Assembly (NCBI GenBank): GCA_002684315.1
Contig: NYVB01000053.1
Span: forward strand, 511 to 7,803
Direction of reading: 5' to 3'
DNA length: 7,293 bases
Origin: Planctomycetaceae bacterium
GTDB lineage: Bacteria > Planctomycetota > Phycisphaerae > Phycisphaerales > SM1A02
A model generated the notes under the pieces. That model searched no databases. It worked only from the letters and a program-made list of their open reading frames with translations, and was not told where the DNA came from. Both the position numbers and the translations under genes were made by a program. Below are positions 5,097-7,293 of this stretch, piece by piece (the first letter of the stretch is position 1; every line of letters starts with the position of its first letter).

Positions 5097-7271
5097 ATCC
5101 CGTCATTGATCCTCCCGGCCGTACTCATGACCGCTTCGCCAATCAACGCCGTCGATCCACCGCCGGCGCTGCTGCCGTTGCCGAGTGAACGCCAGCTCGC
5201 CTGGCACGATCGCGGAACGTACGCGTTCGTCCACTTCAACATGAACACGTTCACCGACGTGGAATGGGGCGAAGGCGACGAGACTCCGAAGACGTTCCTG
5301 CCGACCGCGCTCGACACCGACCAGTGGTGCCGCGTGTTCAAGGACGCGGGAATGACCGGCGTCATCATCACCGCCAAGCATCACGACGGCTTCTGCCTCT
5401 GGCCGAGCGAGCACACCGAGCACGACGTCGAGTCGTCCGACTGGCGAGACGGCGAAGGCGACGTGCTCGCGGATCTCTCCGCGAGTTGCCGACGCTTCGG
5501 CCTCGACTTCGGCGTCTATCTCTCACCGTGGGACCGCAATCATCCGCTCTACGGATCCGGCGAGGCATACAACGAGTTCTTCGCGGACCAGCTCCGCGAG
5601 GTGCTCACCGACTACGGCCCCGTCTTCGAAGTCTGGTTCGACGGCGCGAACGGCGAGGGACCCGATGGAAGTCGGCAGGTCTACGACTTCCCGATGTTCC
5701 ACGAGGTCGTCCGTGAACTGCAGCCGGACGCCTGCATCTTCAGCGACGCCGGTCCGGACGTCCGGTGGATCGGCAACGAGCGCGGCATCGTCGGCGAGAC
5801 GAACTGGAACCTGATGCGGCGGGACGAGTTCTACCCCGGCATTCCCGGTCGGAATCGCGAGCTGAACGAGGGCCAGGAGAACGGCACGCACTGGCTCCCC
5901 GGCGAGGCCGACGTCTCGATCCGTCCCGGTTGGTACTACCACGCGTCGCAGGACGATCGCGTGAAGGATCTCGATCAGCTGATGGAGATCTGGTACGGAT
6001 CGATCGGCCGCGGTGCGAATCTGCTTCTGAACTTCCCCGTCGATCGCCGCGGACTCGTCCATGAAAACGATGCCGCCGCGGTGCGCGAACTGCACCGCGC
6101 GGTCCGGGACATCACGGGTGTGGATCTCGCCCTCGCCCGCCCCGCGGAAAGCGAGCAGACCCGCGGCGGCGACGACGGACCGTTCACCGCGGCGAACACC
6201 ACCGATGGCGATCCCGCGACCTACTGGGCGGCGACGGACGGATCGGAGACCGGCACCGTCGAAATCGCGCTCGAACGCCCCAGTCCGGTGGATCACGTCT
6301 CGATCGCCGAGTTCCTGCCGCTCGGTCAACGAATCCGATCCTTCAGCGTCCAATGTCGGACGGTCGACGGCTGGACCACGGTCGCCCGCGGCACCACCGT
6401 CGGCAATCGGCGATTCGTTCGATTCCCGGCGGTGATGGCGAATCGCGTGCGAGTCGTCGTCGAGGATGCCCGGGCCAGCCCCACCATCCGGGAGATCACG
6501 GTGCACTCCGGACCGCCGCGGGTCGAGATCGCCGCGGGGGAACGGGCCTTCGTCGATTCCACCGAGGTGTACCTCGCCGCGGATCGCGATCACGCCCGCA
6601 TCCACTACACGCTCGACGGCAGCGAACCCACCCGGGAGTCGACGCCCCACCCCGGCGGACCGATCCGAATCGATCGCGATGCACACCTCCGGGTCGCGGC
6701 CTGGGAGGGCGACCGGCGAAACCTGTTCGACGCCGAGATGATCTTCACACGCTTCGACCCCGCGTCGCTCGTCGCCGCGGCCCGTCCGATCGACTGGGTG
6801 AGTCCTCGACCCGGGGTGCTCGACGTCTCGGTCTTCGAAGGTGGCTGGCAGAGTCTTCACGACCTGCCCGGCCGGGAGCCGGTTCGGCGGACCACGGCCG
6901 ACCGCATCTCGATCGAACCTCGAACCCGCGACGAGCACGTGTGCCTCGTCTTCGAGGGGTTTCTGCGGATCCGAACCGCCGGCGTCTACGACTTCCATCT
7001 CGCGAGCGACGATGGAAGCCGGCTCATCGTCGGCGGTGGCGAGAACCCCGCCGGCATCGACCACGACGGCTTGCACGGTCTCATCGAGAAATCGACCTCG
7101 GTCCCGCTCGCCGCGGGCTGGCATCCGTTCCGCCTCGAGTGGTTCAACGCCACCGGCGACGCCGCGCTCTCGCTCGAATTCGAAGGCCCCGGGGTGCCAC
7201 GCCGAGCGCTTCGTTCCGCCGATCTCGCCAGTGACGACGTCTCCACGTCATCCGCGACACCCGCGCCATGA
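5094..7271 (+). CDS. Secreted GH29 alpha-L-fucosidase with CBM32-like, Fn3-like and PA14 modules
   Basis: This 725-residue protein starts with a hydrophobic segment (1-19, ending SPINA) that is probably a signal peptide, although its n-region has no positive charge; an in-frame TAG at 5082 excludes an earlier start. Residues 30-345 form a GH29 barrel: YAFVHFNMNTFTDVEWGEGD (43-62), TAKHHDGFCLWPSEHTEHDV (93-112) with the sugar-binding His pair, and EVWFDGANGEGPDG (179-192), where D183 is the expected nucleophile. The WFDGANGEGP form and WIGNERG (225-231) fit the GH29-B (alpha-1,3/4) type, with E229 a candidate acid/base; this is inference. Residues 346-472 are an F5/8 type C (CBM32-like) sheet domain. 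Residues 475-553 are a chitobiase/Fn3-associated module (HYTLDGSEPT, 504-513). Residues 575-710 are a PA14 domain (GVYDFHLASDDGSRLIVGG, 630-648). It should release terminal fucose from extracellular glycans, with the C-terminal modules binding carbohydrate or surface. Its start follows glpF by 30 bp and its stop overlaps the next ATG. Confidence 0.93.
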   Translation: MIPSLILPAVLMTASPINAVDPPPALLPLPSERQLAWHDRGTYAFVHFNMNTFTDVEWGEGDETPKTFLPTALDTDQWCRVFKDAGMTGVIITAKHHDGFCLWPSEHTEHDVESSDWRDGEGDVLADLSASCRRFGLDFGVYLSPWDRNHPLYGSGEAYNEFFADQLREVLTDYGPVFEVWFDGANGEGPDGSRQVYDFPMFHEVVRELQPDACIFSDAGPDVRWIGNERGIVGETNWNLMRRDEFYPGIPGRNRELNEGQENGTHWLPGEADVSIRPGWYYHASQDDRVKDLDQLMEIWYGSIGRGANLLLNFPVDRRGLVHENDAAAVRELHRAVRDITGVDLALARPAESEQTRGGDDGPFTAANTTDGDPATYWAATDGSETGTVEIALERPSPVDHVSIAEFLPLGQRIRSFSVQCRTVDGWTTVARGTTVGNRRFVRFPAVMANRVRVVVEDARASPTIREITVHSGPPRVEIAAGERAFVDSTEVYLAADRDHARIHYTLDGSEPTRESTPHPGGPIRIDRDAHLRVAAWEGDRRNLFDAEMIFTRFDPASLVAAARPIDWVSPRPGVLDVSVFEGGWQSLHDLPGREPVRRTTADRISIEPRTRDEHVCLVFEGFLRIRTAGVYDFHLASDDGSRLIVGGGENPAGIDHDGLHGLIEKSTSVPLAAGWHPFRLEWFNATGDAALSLEFEGPGVPRRALRSADLASDDVSTSSATPAP

Positions 7272-7293
7272 GTGATCGCGAGCCGATTCGAAA
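7268..7293 (+). CDS. Start of a translationally coupled gene, cut by window edge
   Basis: An ATG at 7268 overlaps the TGA stop of the fucosidase gene as ATGA, the usual arrangement for translational coupling. It opens a frame reading MSDREPIR to the window end. Only eight codons are visible, so nothing can be said of its product. The overlap suggests that it belongs to the same operon, possibly another glycan or sugar gene. Confidence 0.45.

Noticed and set aside
4274..5377. Minus-strand open frame of 367 codons over glpF
   Set aside because: It is antisense to the aquaporin, whose plus-strand translation has both NPA boxes, and it runs into the fucosidase gene.
5523..7124. Minus-strand open frame of 533 codons
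   Set aside because: It is antisense to the GH29 gene and has no motif or start signal; long antisense frames are common in GC-rich coding DNA.
1..7293. Apparent richness in GATC/CGATCG-type words across the window
   Set aside because: Noted by eye in many places, but counts against a composition-matched background would be needed; it may simply follow from codon choice (GAT, ATC, CGA, TCG).

Overview
The window looks like chromosomal DNA from a GC-rich member of the Planctomycetota or a related PVC lineage, plausibly a marine Phycisphaerae-type organism. The assignment is an inference from gene content. The window holds a PVC-type membrane-bound dehydrogenase with HEAT repeats, a small membrane protein carrying a CPxC zinc ribbon, and a secreted multi-domain GH29 fucosidase ending in an Fn3-like module and a PA14 module. 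No rRNA, tRNA, CRISPR array or insertion sequence is visible.

The left part (1-3100) is a two-gene minus-strand block. Upstream is a 385-residue membrane protein of unknown function (1943-3100). After an 83-bp gap comes a secreted dehydrogenase-like protein that runs off the left edge (1-1859, 619 complete codons). A perfect 16-bp palindrome (1934-1949) sits on the stop codon of the upstream gene.

The centre (3101-3510) is a 410-bp divergent intergenic region. It contains two dyad or hairpin elements, a near-consensus sigma70 promoter (3292-3320) inside a short AT-rich island, and a structured leader of about 184 nt. The leader precedes yceI, which encodes a secreted lipocalin-like protein (3511-4203) and ends in a strong bidirectional intrinsic terminator (4238-4274).

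The right part (4323-7293) is a probable plus-strand operon: a glycerol-facilitator-type aquaporin (glpF-like), then 30 bp later a secreted GH29 alpha-L-fucosidase, then a 4-bp ATGA overlap into a gene cut by the right edge. The pairing suggests, without proving, removal of fucose from extracellular glycans linked to movement of a small polyol or aldehyde such as propanediol or lactaldehyde through the channel. No clearly novel defence or mobile system is present. The more unusual content lies in the dyads and leader structures around the gene starts.
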